From the NCBI RefSeq assembly GCF_005239225.2, contig NC_133295.1, positions 2,294,001 through 2,358,000 of the forward strand: a DNA stretch of 64,000 nt, given 5' to 3'. Source of the stretch: Populus alba (lineage: Eukaryota; Streptophyta; Magnoliopsida; Malpighiales; Salicaceae). Shown in pieces: positions 46,713 through 59,059 of this stretch; position 1 is the first letter of the stretch, and every line of letters starts with the position of its first letter. Under the pieces are notes generated by a model, which saw only the letters and a list, made by a program, of their open reading frames with translations, did no database searches and had not been told where the DNA came from. The translations under genes were made by a program, and so were the position numbers.

Positions 46713-49228
46713 ATGTCGGTGGCTAGTGTAGCTCTTAGTCCTGTGTGTGGAGAGTCTTTAGATTCTCGTTGCAATTTCCCTTGGCTGTGTGGTCTGCGCT
46801 CTAGTGACTCTATTGTAATATTTATTTCTGTTGGGGGATCAGTCATTCCAATGCGATTTATGGAGTCGGATTCAATTGCTTCGGTGAAGCTGAGGATTCA
46901 AGCTTCCAAAGGTATTTTTGTGAAGAAGCAAAAATTGGTTTTTGAAGGGAGGGAACTAGCACGGAGCAATTCACAAGTAAGAGATTATGGTGTTGCGGAT
47001 CGAAAAGTTCTGCATTTGGTGCTCAGGCTTCCGGATCTCCAAGATATAACTGTCAGGACTGTTTGTGGCAAAGTGTGTGACTTTCAAGTTGATAGGGGTA
47101 GAAGTGTAGGCTATGTTAAGAAGCAGATAGCTAGGAAAGGGAAATGTTTTGAATTTGTTGAACAAGAACTGATCTGTGATGGTGAGGAGCTCGAAGACCA
47201 GAGGCTCATTACTGATATTTGCAAAAGTAATGATTCTGTGATTCATTTGCTCATTCGGAAATCTGCCAAAGTGAGGGTAAAACCTGTTGAGAAAGATTTT
47301 GAATTGTCTGTTGAGGCATTGGATTTGAATGATAAGGAAGCTGGCAGTGTAGGAGAGCACAAACAGGGTGCTTTATCTTTGGGATATAGGGGTATAGAGA
47401 GGAAACCACTATTACAACAGTTCTTACTGGAACCACTAATTGTTAATTCCAAAATTCAACTGCCATTGGTTATCAGAGAGCTAATCAAGTCAACTTTAAA
47501 TGGGCTGGAGAGGGGCAATGAACCAATTCGATCTTCTGAGGGATCTGGAGGAGCTTATTTCATGCAAGATTCATCTGGTCTGAAATATGTTTCTGTCTTT
47601 AAGCCAATTGATGAGGAGCCAAAGGCTGTAAATAATCCTCAGGGGCTACCCTTGTCAGTTGATGGTGAAGGATTGAAGAAAGGCACTAGAGTAGGACAGG
47701 GTGCATTGCGGGAAGTTGCAGCTTACATTCTGGATCATCCAAAGAGTGGACCACGCTCATTTTCTGGTGAGGAGAGAGGCTTTGCTGGGGTTCCACCCAC
47801 AGCAATGGTCAAGTGCCTCCACAGAGGATTCAATCATCCTGATGGTTATGAATTTGATTCCAAGAATATCAAAATTGGTTCATTGCAGATGTTCATAGAG
47901 AATAATGGAAATTGTGAAGATATGGGTCCTTGTGCTTTCCCTGTAGCTGAGGTGCACAAAATCTCAGTGTTGGATATTAGATTGGCAAATGCAGATAGGC
48001 ATGCTGGGAACATATTGGTCAGTAAAGATGGTGAGCGTGGCAAGATTGTGCTTATTCCAATTGACCATGGTTACTGCTTGCCTACAAATGTAAGTTCTAC
48101 CTTCTGCTTGTCTTGTTGTTTTTAACTGTCTCATTCTGTTCTGCCACTTTGTATTATTCTTGATGTGCAGTGTTAATGCTGCTATCTCAATTTCTTATAT
48201 TAATGTCTTCTCTATCCATTCCTTTTGAGCAGCATCCCCTTGAGTATATGTACATGTGCTGGATATGTCCTAGTAAAACTTCTACTATTTCCCCTTATAT
48301 TTCGCAAAGCGTGCAACTCATCTTTTTGAATATGCTACACAATTAGGTGAGGAATAAACTTTATCCAAAACCGGGAAAAATATAATTGTGTATAACTATG
48401 GAGAGAAGATTTCAAGTATGGTTTGCTGACTGTCCTCATTCTGTACCATTCAGTATTTGTTTAGAAAAGAGTGTATGTTGGATTTTTCCTCATGACTGGC
48501 CTTCAGCTATCTTTGATTCTTATGAAGCATATGCTTGTCACATGTTTTTCTCATAAATTGTCATCCTAAGTAAATTCCAGGAGTTTCCATAACAATTTAC
48601 TTGCACTTCTACCATTTTTATCATGGAAGCATGTCTTTTTTTGGTGCTTCTGACTGCTTAAGGAATGAGTTCCAAACTACATTAATTTATCTGAATCTTT
48701 CGTCTCAGGGTTGCTTTATATTTTTGAGCATCAGTATCAGTTGGATAAAAGCTTATCTGTACTGTCTGACATGCTTTCCTGTTTCAACCTATGTTTAGTG
48801 CTTTCAAATACATGCCTATTACTTCTCATATTTGCTCCATTTCCCTGCAGTTTGAGGATTGCACCTTTGACTGGCTTTACTGGCCTCAAGCGCAACAGCC
48901 TTACTCCCCTGACACTGTTGAGTACATCAAAGCTCTGGATGCTGAGCAGGACATCGCACTTCTGAAGTTTCATGGGTGGGATATACCACCTGAGTGTGCT
49001 CGCACCCTTCGCATTTCCACTATGCTTCTGAAGAAAGGAGTGGAGAGAGGTCTTACTCCCTTTGCCATTGGAAGCATCATGTGCAGGGAAACAGTGAAGA
49101 AGGAATCCGTGATTGAGCAGATTGTTCAAGAAGCTCATGATGCTGTTCTCCCAGGAAGCAGTGAGGCTGCCTTTCTTGAAGCTGTATCACCAATCATGGA
49201 TCGTCGTCTTGATAAGCTGTCCTCGTGA
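46713..49228 (+). CDS. PI4KG4: Type II phosphatidylinositol 4-kinase gamma with two ubiquitin-like domains
   Basis: Two coding exons, 46713-48089 and 48851-49228, encode 584 residues. Ubiquitin-like domains lie at about 33-106 and 112-184. The PI3/PI4-kinase-like domain covers about 270-550: nucleotide-site Lys297 in VFKP, GQGALREVAAYILDH (328-342), GVPPTAMV, catalytic RLANADRHAGN (423-433) and metal-binding DHG (451-453) within IPIDHGYCLP. In Arabidopsis this architecture is that of PI4K gamma 4 (At2g46500), a nuclear/cytosolic UBL-kinase reported to have protein kinase rather than clear lipid kinase activity. The start is ATG 46713 (MSVASVALSP); a longer frame begins with a non-ATG codon. 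The leader contains a long uORF, suggesting translational control. The Arabidopsis assignment is from memory; the family is certain. Confidence 0.92.
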
Positions 49229-49990
49229 GTCCGGACTAAACTTGTAGATATGTTACTTGTTTGCATTAGCTATTATGCGCATGCATGGAGAATGAATGAT
49301 GGAACTTTATCCATGTTTTAATGGCTTTTGGTTCTGTGTAATCTGGATTGGTTGCTGGAACTTATTGCCCCATCACTTGCTTCATGTTGTTCATACATCT
49401 GACCTTGTGCAGCAAGCCTCAGTCTCTTGTGCTTGTCCTGTGTCCCTCTGTTGAATGAAAATGGCTTTTGACAATTTACCTGAAATAATATGTTTTTGTT
49501 GATTTCATTTTCGAGTTCATTTTCGAAATATTGTACTGTTCGAATATTTTCTGCACTTTGCTGCTGTTCATGGGAAAAAATTTACTGTGGCTTAAAGCTT
49601 CAAAGAGATAAAAGCTACTGTATTTGTAAATGTTTGTTGTATTGGGTTATTATTATCTTATTAAATTACTTCGGGCATGGACTCTCATGGCATGAGGTAA
49701 TACGACACAGCCAAACCTAAGTTAATCAGGATTTAATGAACAAGGAAAAATAATTTCAGAAAAGGGTTTCAATAACAAGAGCTTTAATAGTAACTTTATT
49801 AGTGAATAATTTTCTCTATAATTGTTTGCCTCACAAAATGGGATTACATTTCTTTAAATATAAGCTCTAGATAGATCTTTACAAGGAAAAATTAGATAGT
49901 AGAAAGGATATAAAATTTAAAATTAAGTTAAATATTCAAAATTAACCAGAAAAATAATCTTCTAAACTTAATTTGAAGGCTGTTTTTAAT
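49229..49990. other. 3' UTR of the kinase and spacer, no gene seen
   Basis: The first 300 bp are a plausible 3' UTR. The remainder is AT-rich. Confidence 0.5.
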
Positions 49991-49994
49991 TTAA

Positions 49995-50385
49995 GAAGGT
50001 ATTTGGAAGTGTAGTAGTAGTTGTTTTTCAAAATGGTTTTCACTTGAAAATGCATCAAAATAATATATATTTTTTGTTTTTTTTTTAAATTATTTTTCAA
50101 ATTAGCATGTGAACCAAACATATTAACAAAATAAAATTTAATTTTTAGAAAAAGTCATTTTAAAAGCGTTTCCAAATAGCTCCTAAATCTATAAAGTTAA
50201 TAGATGAATTTATTTTTAGTATATTAATTATTTTGTTATATATTTTTTGATTATTTTGATGTGCTGATATCAAAAGTAATTTTTTAAAAATAAAAAAATA
50301 TATATTATTTTGATGTTTTTCTAAGTCAAAAACACTTCGGAAAAAAACTGCGATCATACTTCCAAACACACTTTAAATACTTTAA
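49995..50385. repeat. Two inverted AT-rich MITE-like copies (K and L)
   Basis: Copy K (49995-50190) starts 'gtatttggaagtgtagtagt', has 'cacttgaaaatgcatcaaaa' and ends 'gtttccaaatag'. Copy L (about 50215-50385) carries the complementary modules 'tattttgatgtgctgatatc' and 'acttccaaacacac', so it lies in the opposite orientation. The ends tgtttggaag/cttccaaaca define the family. Confidence 0.6.
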
Positions 50386-51486
50386 GCGTATTTTTTTAAA
50401 AAAAATTAACAGCTCCACATCGTCGAAAGAGAATGGAAAAAATATCAACTGTCAATCTTCATGAATCCAAACAATGATAGATAAAATTGAAAAAAAAAAT
50501 TAATGAATAAAAAGAGTACAAAAACAAATTAGCAAGCCTGGGTGATGAAACTAAAAAAAAAATCAAGATTATAGATCTAATAATAAAATAAAAAATAAAT
50601 TTAATTTAATAAAGGTGTAAAAATAGAAATTTAAAACCAAAATATAGAGGGACAAATATTAAACTAAAAGGTTAAAATTGAAAATTCCTAAGCACAAACT
50701 CATAAAAGAATTCAAAACAAAAATAAAAATCAAGTGAGTGGGGATTTAATTTTAAAAAAAAAAAAAAATTAAAAATCAAAATATATCATTTTATACTCAA
50801 AATGCTCAACCTAATGGATTGACTGATGACCAGGTGACCAGAGCTTAGTCCAGCTTAGGTTTCAAAAATAATTAGAACAAAGCATGAAAAAAGTATTTGA
50901 TATTTATATTTAATTTAAAAGTAAAAATCATTATAAAAACAATTCCATTGAACAAAAAAAAAAAAAAACCTCCAGATAATACATGTTTTTTTTCAAAACA
51001 AATGAAAAGTCCCATAGGAATTGGAAATAAAAGAGTAAGAAAAAGTCTGAGAATAAAACCGAAAAAAATAAGTTAAAAGAAACAAAGTAAATTTAGAATA
51101 ATTTTTTAAGCGTTAATCTTATAAAGTCGCAAACCGTATGAATGCAATTGAGAGCTCTTTTCAGGACATTATTTCTCAGATATTCTCATGCCTGAAAACA
51201 ACTTAAGGGCATCATAGTTAGCTCAAGTTTTCTAGTAGCAAAACTCCGAAGCTAGAGACATCTGATTTTTCTGAGAATCTATAGCCACTGCAAAAGTTTA
51301 CTAAGAATTAGTATATTATTAGTAGGCTGAATATTGGCAAAAAAAAAAAAAAAAAAAAATTACCCTTTCACATAGATGAATAGACAAAGTTTTGTCTACC
51401 GACTTGTAGCGTAGTGTAGTGCGTGCATGTAAACTAATTAACAAAAGCTAATGTGGAGGGGAATTCATTTTCCCTTCCTCAACAAT
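50386..51486. other. A-rich intergenic sequence, no gene seen
   Basis: A-rich on the plus strand, with poly(A) near 51339-51359. No coding signal. Confidence 0.5.
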
Positions 51487-52035
51487 GATTTTTTTTTTTT
51501 AATTTTAATTTTATTATTTAAAATTTATTTGAAAAAGATTGATCTTTATAATTTATTTTAATTTTTTTTTACCGAGTTATCTCGATATTATAACCTTAAT
51601 CAAGAGTTTGTTGGATTAATCTAGTTAGCTCAAGTTTTATTTTTCTTCTTTTGAATTGATTTTTTTTTTAGTTTTTATTCTTTAATATTTAGTTGATTGA
51701 GAATTATGATTCAAAATTTATTTTGATTTTCTTTATTCTAATTTTATGAATCATATCATGTAATTTAATGGGTTAATCTAGTTGACTCGGGTCAATTTTT
51801 TAGATTTTTTTTTTAATTTTATCTTTCAACATTAAATTAATTAGAAATTCAATTTCATAATTTATTTCAATTTATTTTCTATGAGGATATCTTGGTTTAA
51901 TAATCTGAGTTACAAATTTAGTCGGTTAATCCAAATTAAATTTAGTCTGTTTTTCATCTTTTTTCTATATATATTTTTTTAATTTTATCATTTAATATTT
52001 TATTAATTAAAAGCTTGTGATAATTTAATTATCAA
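51487..52035. repeat. Degenerate tandem repeat, about 165-bp unit, 3.3 copies
   Basis: Units starting near 51487, 51662, 51818 and 51985 share the order T-run, 'ttttat(c/t)(a/t)ttt(a/c)a', 'ttgattgagaatt', 'aatttattttgatt', 'ggttaatctagttgactcg'. Identity between units is low (about 60-70% by eye). The strand is pyrimidine-rich, the reverse of 42.4-43.5 kb, and shares the 'gttaa(t/c)c' words with it. Confidence 0.55.
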
Positions 52036-52890
52036 GTTCTAATACAATGTCAAAAAATCATTTTAATCTAAAAAATTAAATTGTTAGAGAAGATCCAAAA
52101 ACATAATTTATATTATTCTCAATTACCAGAAATCATTCCCACATTAATAATCTATTCAGCAATATTATATATTTATAAATTTGGCTCAATTGAAATAAAT
52201 AGTTATGCTTTATTCAATTCCTTCGGTGATTTAGTACAAATTGGACAATTTTTTTTTTAAAATGCTATAATTGGATTAACTTGTTGATATGAATGATGTT
52301 ATGTGAATTGAATTGAATTGACTTATAAAAGTGAAAATACTCTTCTAATATTGAATGGATTTAATTTGTGTCTCGATTCGATAAAGATTGACAAGGGTTT
52401 TTGATTATATAATGAAAGAAAATAGGGTTTAGATTTTAGAATAAATATGTCTATTTCTCACACTTAGATAAATAAAAAAGAGAGAATAAATAAAAAATTG
52501 TTTATACATATCATAACAATTAGAGCAAATGGAAATTTACAGATAGAGTGTGTTATCAAACAAATTATTAACACATAAACCATTTGAATAATTGTAAAAT
52601 ATAAAAGGGATAAAATCACTTAAAAAAAAAAAACTCGACTTGAACTAATATTGATGTAATAGGTTGATTTATTATTTTAGATCTAATTGAATTTCAATAA
52701 AAAAAAAATTAATGGAGTATAATGTGATAAAAAAATTTCAATTGATTAATCTTGAAAAAAAAACAATCAATATATATTATTTAAAAAAAAACTATCATTT
52801 TTATAAAATAAAAAAAAAATTAAATTAACTTGCAACCCACTTGATTTGTGATTTATGACAAGATGCAACCTTCAATTTATTAGCGAAGAA
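52036..52890. other. Intergenic, no gene seen
   Basis: AT-rich sequence with many A/T runs. Confidence 0.5.
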
Positions 52891-52914
52891 AAACACAGCA
52901 AGTCTGGTCATATA

Positions 52915-53240
52915 AGACGGCGTCGTTTGAGAAACCTAAACCAATCAACACAAGAGAAAACCAAGTTCTCTGTCTTTCAGTTAATGTAACGGTCATTTGT
53001 TTTTTGAATTCTCCGTAATAAATCCTACGCCTCTCTCTCTCTCTCTCTCTTTCTCCCTATCTCTCTGTCTCTCTAGTTAGTAGAAGCAATAATACACTTT
53101 TAGCCGTTCAAATTCTATGTAAGAAGGTTTGATTCTTCTTGTAATCATATGGAATTTCAATTTCGATCACACAGAGAATCTTCATGTCATTCAAGTTCTC
53201 TGTAGTACCCATCTCTTCCTCTCTCTCGCTATAAATTTAT
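52915..53240 (+). promoter_or_regulatory. Promoter-like region with (CT)n tract
   Basis: It contains 'acggcgtcgttt' near 52917, a common dicot promoter word, a (CT)n microsatellite at 53031-53050 continuing as a CT-rich tract to 53076, and a TATA-like 'tataaatt' at 53230-53237. CT-rich tracts of this kind lie at plant transcription starts. No downstream CDS was found. Confidence 0.4.
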
Positions 53241-54139
53241 AATTCATTCTTCTTCTTTCTGGATTTTGCTTTTATTTTGGTTAGTCTTTGATGGGTCTTA
53301 ACTTTTTGTGATTTTTTAAAGTATACTATAGACATTTTCATGTAAGCTTTGTCTCGTTTCTCTGTTTGATGTATTCTTTAATTTTCTGTTCATTGTAACG
53401 TATGGTTTCTTGAATTTATTAAGGGATTGGAGGATTTTCAGAGTTAAAGTTTGGATCTTTTAGATTTCACGGTGAGTTTTTCTTTTATTTACTTCTTAAA
53501 CTTTTTGATTGATTGGATTTTATTTCTTGGCAAGATTTTAATTTCACTTTCTATTTAATTGGTTTTAAATTTGAAATTGGTTTCTCCTTTTCTTTCAAAA
53601 AATCTTACTCGAATTTCTATTTCTGTTGTGTTTTAAGGCTCTATCCATGGCAGGCAAATGAATTACCCATCACGTTTCCCTTGTGATCTTGACGCACGTG
53701 AAAAGACGTAAACAGATCAATAAATACGATCAATTGAACCAAAAGAAAGAGATCAAATTTCAAACTTGATGGAAGTGGTAAGATCACTTTGTTTCTTGAT
53801 AGGTTTTCTTTGCTGTAATGCTTGTGTTTTACTTTTGAAGCGTAAATGCAAAATTGAGCTGCTGTTTTTGTTAATTGCAAAATCATGATTCCTCGGAATA
53901 GTTTACAATTAATTGCAAAATCTTCAAAGTCTGATTCATGCATGTTGGTTTTCTTGTCTTAGAGGATACAATTTTCAAAAAATAACCAATTGTTCTCCTA
54001 ATTTAGCAAGAAGAATCAGATTTTTAATAAAGAAGATGATTTTTCTCTTATTGATTCACTGAATGCTGTTGTAACTAGCCCGTACTAGTAAAACTATCAC
54101 TCATAGCCGTTGTTATTGAACCAACATTGTTGTATTGTT

Positions 54140-54352
54140 GTTGGTGTGGCTGTAGAGAAATATGTTTGTTGGCATTTGTCTCTTCCTTTGAATTGTGAAT
54201 TTCTGCTCTGGGAATAAAGGGAATGGGAGCTGATGGAGCAACACTTCAATGTGTTACTTTGTCTATCCAAACATAAAAGGTACTAAAATAAGTTGTATTT
54301 TTTTAGTAAAATGATTTCATAAATTACTTCTGTAACACCATTCCTTACTTTA
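54140..54352 (+). repeat. Internal direct repeat, copy 1
   Basis: Shares 'gttggtgtggctgtag', 'ttgttggcatttgtctcttc', 'gagctgatggagca' and 'cttcaatgtgttactttg' with 55405-55620. Both copies keep a tiny ORF (MGADGA.../MRADGA..., 17 residues). Confidence 0.85.
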
Positions 54353-55404
54353 AAGTTGATTGCTGCTTTGGCGCAGGCCAGGGTTTTGGGGGTCAGTTTC
54401 TTTTCCTTTTGCTTTTCGATTTCACTTTAAGTCTTACTTCTGATTTTATTTGAAGAAAACCCAGCTAAGCTAAAAATATTATGCTGTTTCTTTGAATTGT
54501 GGGATTCTTATTTGATTGGAACATGCAGGTGGTTTGGGAGTGATTTCTGCCTTGTCTTATTTTCTTAAAGAGTTGTCCTTAATTTTTCATAACTAAACAC
54601 TGCTTTATCACTGCTATTTATCCAAAATCAATTTTGAATCTTCTACCCATCTTCTTTTTCATGTGTTTATTGGGTTCTTTTCATGTATTTTATTTATTTA
54701 TATATGAATAAATACTTTGCATGGTACTACAATTGTTGAGAAATTCGTAGAACCTAAGGAATGAAGAATCTAACAATCATCAACTTGCCATTCTCATAGG
54801 GCCAGGGATATGGTAAATTGATTTGCTGATATGATGTGATATGATATTTCTCTTTTCGATTTATATTTGGAATTGATTTTCTACATATACATGATTTTTT
54901 AGGTGATTTAATATATTGGTGAACTTGTCAGATCTCTAAAAGATGATAAGAGAGAGCGCTTTGTATACAATTCATTGATGGTATGTTTCTGTTAAGAATG
55001 TTGTCATTTCCTTACTCTTTGTATGCATGTATTTGTGTCATCTAGCACAACTACAAACTATCATCCTAAAACTAATGTGATTGTTTCTGAAAGGTTGACT
55101 GCTTACTGTGTTGAAGTCCTCTACAAAGCTGTTGAGATCAAAGTTTACCTCTTCTATTCCTTGTTAATGTAGGGTGTGCTGGGACTTGTATGTTTAGATC
55201 AAACTTTATAGCATTTGATTAATCACAAGGGCTGAAAGTATTGCTCATATATAATTTATATAAAAGCCTTATGATTAAGTTTTGACAGCCAAAATTCAAT
55301 CAACTTTATTGCATTTTTCTCTTTACATTTTTTCAAACTTGCTTAAAGATGAAAGGTCACATGGATAATATGCTTATGATATTGTTATTTATAGATACAT
55401 TGTT

Positions 55405-55620
55405 GGTGTGGCTGTAGGGAGTTATATTTGTTGGCATTTGTCTCTTCCTTTGAATTTTGAATTCTTGCTCTAGAATCAAAGGGATGAGAGCTGATGGAGC
55501 ACCTCTTCAATGTGTTATTTTGAGTAAGATAACATAAAAATTGGTACTAACATAAATAGCATTTTTCTACTAAATTGATTTCATAAATCACTTTTTTGTT
55601 CTGTTACACCATTCCATACT
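55405..55620 (+). repeat. Internal direct repeat, copy 2
   Basis: This copy lies 1.27 kb downstream of copy 1, in the same orientation, about 80% identical by eye, with small indels. Confidence 0.85.
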
Positions 55621-56849
55621 TAAGCACTTCAGTTAATAAGATTTGATTGTTGAGAGTTTTGTCTTTTCTTATATTGAATAGTAGGACTGTAGAAACAGAA
55701 AAGAGCTAAAGTATTATCTAACTGTTGCATTAGATTTTGAAGTTCACGGACTCTATGTTCTCTCTGTTTTTCTTGTCCCGTCTCTTTTTTTGATGTACTG
55801 GTCCCTCCCTCTCTCTGTTTCTAGATTTTAAAGCTCTCCCTCTCTTGATTCCTTATTAGAATGCTAGCATTCTAACTGTTATGTACTCTGGTGTGTTGAA
55901 GGTTGTAGACTTTGAGAAACTAGATCCTTGTACATTGATGAATCCTCCCGCTGTACACATGGAATGCTTGTTTGTTATTTATATATATCTTGCATTCTTG
56001 CTTGGCTGAATTCAATGTTCAACAATTGCATTGCTATTTTGCTTATTAGATACTATTTCAATACCTCATGTATGTAGATGTTTGCATATATGCTTGAAAG
56101 AGAGGAAAACCAGCAGTTCTTTTCATACAGTATAGTGCTGGTTTCAAGTGATTCCATGTATGTAATCTTGCTGCTTAATATCAAGTAAATTGTTGAAATT
56201 ATGGGTTTCATGACCTTACCTCGTACAATCGATGAGAGGATTATTGAGGACAATTGAGAATTCTTAAAATTTGGTATGTTGTGTAATAGTTCTCTTAGGA
56301 TTTTTAGCAATATTGTGGACATGGTTTGATGGTACTTTAGTAACTAATATCTCTTCATATTCGTTCTAGCAAATTTCTCAAAAGAGGACATTAATGCTTC
56401 ATGTTACCATCTTTTAAGACACGATTATCTTTTGAGTTTGATTCCCTTGAGACCCTGGCTTTCCACTTCTTTTATCTTTTTGAGTTTGACACGATTATTT
56501 CATGTTCATCTTTTACCCTTGTACAATTTGCATTCTTCAGATGCTTGGCATCTTTTTACTAGTATATTTATGGAAGGTTGATAAGCGTGTCGGTGTATGT
56601 ATCTATGGAGATCAACAACATTTGAGTTATTATTTGGCGGTCGTGATTTGATTACTCCAAACTACATATTATATTATTGAAAAGATCATATGTGATATAA
56701 TTTGACATGAAGATTGGTTTTGTGAATTTCAAATTCATTTTCAACATGCATAGCTTAAAAGCTGAAAGGCACTTTTCAATTCATGAATTAGGGGCAAAAA
56801 TCAATTCACAAAAATTAAAATTTTCTAAACTTGAAACTCAAAAAAAAAA

Positions 56850-57812
56850 TATAAGACCTAAATCCTAAAACACTGACAGTCAAACCCAACTTTAAACCTC
56901 TAAAATGTCCTCAACCTTAACCCTTAAAAAAAAAAAATACCCTAACCCTTCAAATACCATACACCCTCATACTCTAAATCTTTTTTTTAAAAAAAAAACT
57001 AACCCTAAATAACCCTAAATCCTAAAACAACATAAACTAAAAAACCCTAAATTCAAAAGTAATCTAAACCCTAAAACAACATAAAATAAAAAAAACCCTA
57101 AAATACTCTAAATCCTAAAACAGCCTAACCTTTAAAAAACCCTAAACTCCTAAAAACCCTAACAAACATAAAACAAAAAACCCTAAAATACCCTAAACCC
57201 TAACCCTAAAATAACCTAAACCCTAAACCCCTAAAAAACATAAAATAAAATAACCTTAAACCCTAACCCTAAAATACTCTAAACCCTAAACAACATAAAA
57301 TAAAATAAAATAATCTAAAACAACATAAAATAAAAAACACTAACCCTAAAATAACCTAAACCCTAAACCTTAAAATAATCTAACCCTAAAAAACCCTAAA
57401 CCCTAAAACAACATAAAATAAAAAACACTAACCCTGAAATAACCTAAACCCTAAGCCCTAAAATAACATAAAATAAAATAAACCCTTAACCCTAAAAAAC
57501 CCCAAACCCTATAACCCTAACCCTAAAATAAAAAAAAACCCTAACCCTAAAAAACATTAAAAAAAAACCCTAAACCTAACCCTAAACAAAATAAAATAAA
57601 AAATTCTAAACCCTAAAAATTAATAACCTAAACCCTTAAACCCTAAAATAACCTAAACTCTGTTAGAGTTTTTAGTTTAGCATTTTACCTAAACTAAAAA
57701 CTCTAAACCCTAAAAAATTCTAACCCCTCAAGCCTAAAAAATTATAACCTCTAAAATACTCTAAGCTCTAAACTCTTAACTCTAATATAATCTAAACCCT
57801 AAAAAATTCCCA
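56850..57812. repeat. Interstitial degenerate telomere-like array (CCCTAAA type)
   Basis: Nearly 1 kb is made of CCCTAAA, CCTAAAA and AACCCTAA variants, interspersed with 'aacataaaataaaa' spacers. Perfect units never run for more than a few in a row. Higher-order duplications are visible: the stretch near 57307-57362 ('caacataaaataaaaaacac' onward) recurs near 57408-57460. Orientation is C-strand on plus for most of its length. Neither end continues into a terminal array, so it is interstitial. Confidence 0.9.
57663..57706. repeat. Perfect 18-bp inverted repeat within the telomere-like array
   Basis: Arms 57663-57680 (ttagagtttttagtttag) and 57689-57706 are exact reverse complements with an 8-base loop (cattttac). 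The left arm is the only place where the motif is in G-strand orientation. Confidence 0.95.
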
Positions 57813-57994
57813 TACCCATTTTGGAAGGAAATGGCACCAATAATATCATTGAAAATGTATGTGAAGCTCGGAAACATTAGTGGTATGGGAATGAAAATTA
57901 TGAACAATATCTTATTATACCATTGAAAAAGGTGGGTTGTTATAATCTAGGTCATATGAACATAATTTTTTATCCCTTTTTTTTTTTTATGTTT

Positions 57995-58180
57995 CAAAAG
58001 CGTTTTTGAAAGAAAATATATTTTTATTTTTTTTCTTTAAATTAATATTTTTTTAATGTTTTCAGATTATTTTAATGCATTAATATCAAAAATATTTTTT
58101 TAATATTTTTAAATTATTAAAATAAAAAATATATATATTAAAATTAAGTAAAAAATAACCATAATCATATTCTCAAACAC
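57995..58180. repeat. AT-rich MITE-like repeat, copy M
   Basis: Contains 'tttcagattattttaatgca', 'ttaatatcaaaaatat' and ends 'attctcaaacacac', the module order of this family. Confidence 0.5.
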
Positions 58181-59055
58181 ACACACCTATAGATAGTTGA
58201 ATTAATCACTATATATCTTTTATCTTTGCACTTTTTTTTATGCTAATGTATCAGCATATATATAGTAATATCAATGGACCGACCATGTACGTGGGAGCAA
58301 AATAGATGGGTCAATAATATAAGTCAGAAGAATCTTTGAAGTAAATTTCTTAACAGATAGTTGCCATGATGAATGCTCAAGGACCAGTTTCGGGAAAAGG
58401 GGTTGATTTGGCATTTGGTGGCTATCAGAATGACTGAAAGGATAAGACCGACGATCCAATCAAAGCTGGCTACATGTCCTTTCCTGCCTAACTCAACTGA
58501 GCCAACCCAACTGGCACGGTGTACGTTTGTTGACTCAGAACAGCATAGAACCCAAATCTACTACTCTCAGTCCCATGTCGTTAGTAATTAGAATTAGAGT
58601 TGTTCACTTCCATGCTTTCTGTCCAATCTAACACACCGCATGTTTTTCTCTGTGGTCTGCATTTCATCAGAAGGTAGATGCGAATACTCTAAAGGAAAAT
58701 CTAACTTCTTGAACACAAAGGATCAAAATCCAGAGATGAGTTGGATTAGACAACAAGAAGTGGGAAAAGGGACACAAACATGTAAGAATCGTTTTAAGTC
58801 GGTTTATTGTCAAGCTTTTATAGATCCGGTTAAAAAAAAAAACGACTTTAGTTGTTGTTTTAGAAAAGTAAATTTTTAAAAACATAATTGAGCTCGATGG
58901 GATGGGAATCTAGAGTCTACCAGACCATATACATTACATATATAGGAAGTGAAGTGGGACATAAATCTGGCTAGGGAATTGAACCAGACCTTCTTTCAAA
59001 GCGTGCATTTGTCCGGTGCATGCATTCAGCCCCATTCATGTTAAGTTGTCGGGTT
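58181..59055. other. Intergenic, no gene supported
   Basis: Several short ORFs on both strands (for example 58373-58591) have no domain and no consistent frame. Composition is near-balanced at 58.35-58.6 kb, so a relic is possible, but I cannot name one. Confidence 0.4.
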
Positions 59056-59059
59056 AATT

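Larger units (their letters stand above)
53240..56330 (+). ncRNA. Gene-like but non-coding stretch (candidate lncRNA or gene relic)
   Basis: Composition is less AT-extreme than the flanks, with many T-rich acceptor-like and GT donor-like sites, for example a donor near 53471 and acceptor-like AGs near 54376, 54528 and 54901. No assembled frame gives a recognisable protein. A segment of about 215 bp is duplicated inside it (54140-54352 and 55405-55620). It could be a long non-coding transcript, a long leader, or a degraded gene. Transcription is not shown by the sequence. Confidence 0.25.

Noticed and set aside
56850..57812. True chromosome end
   Set aside because: Units are degenerate and genic sequence with an intact PME gene continues beyond, so the array is interstitial.
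58271..58885. Overlapping ORFs on both strands near 58.3-58.9 kb
   Set aside because: No domain, no splice-compatible model and no frame consistency; left as unassigned.
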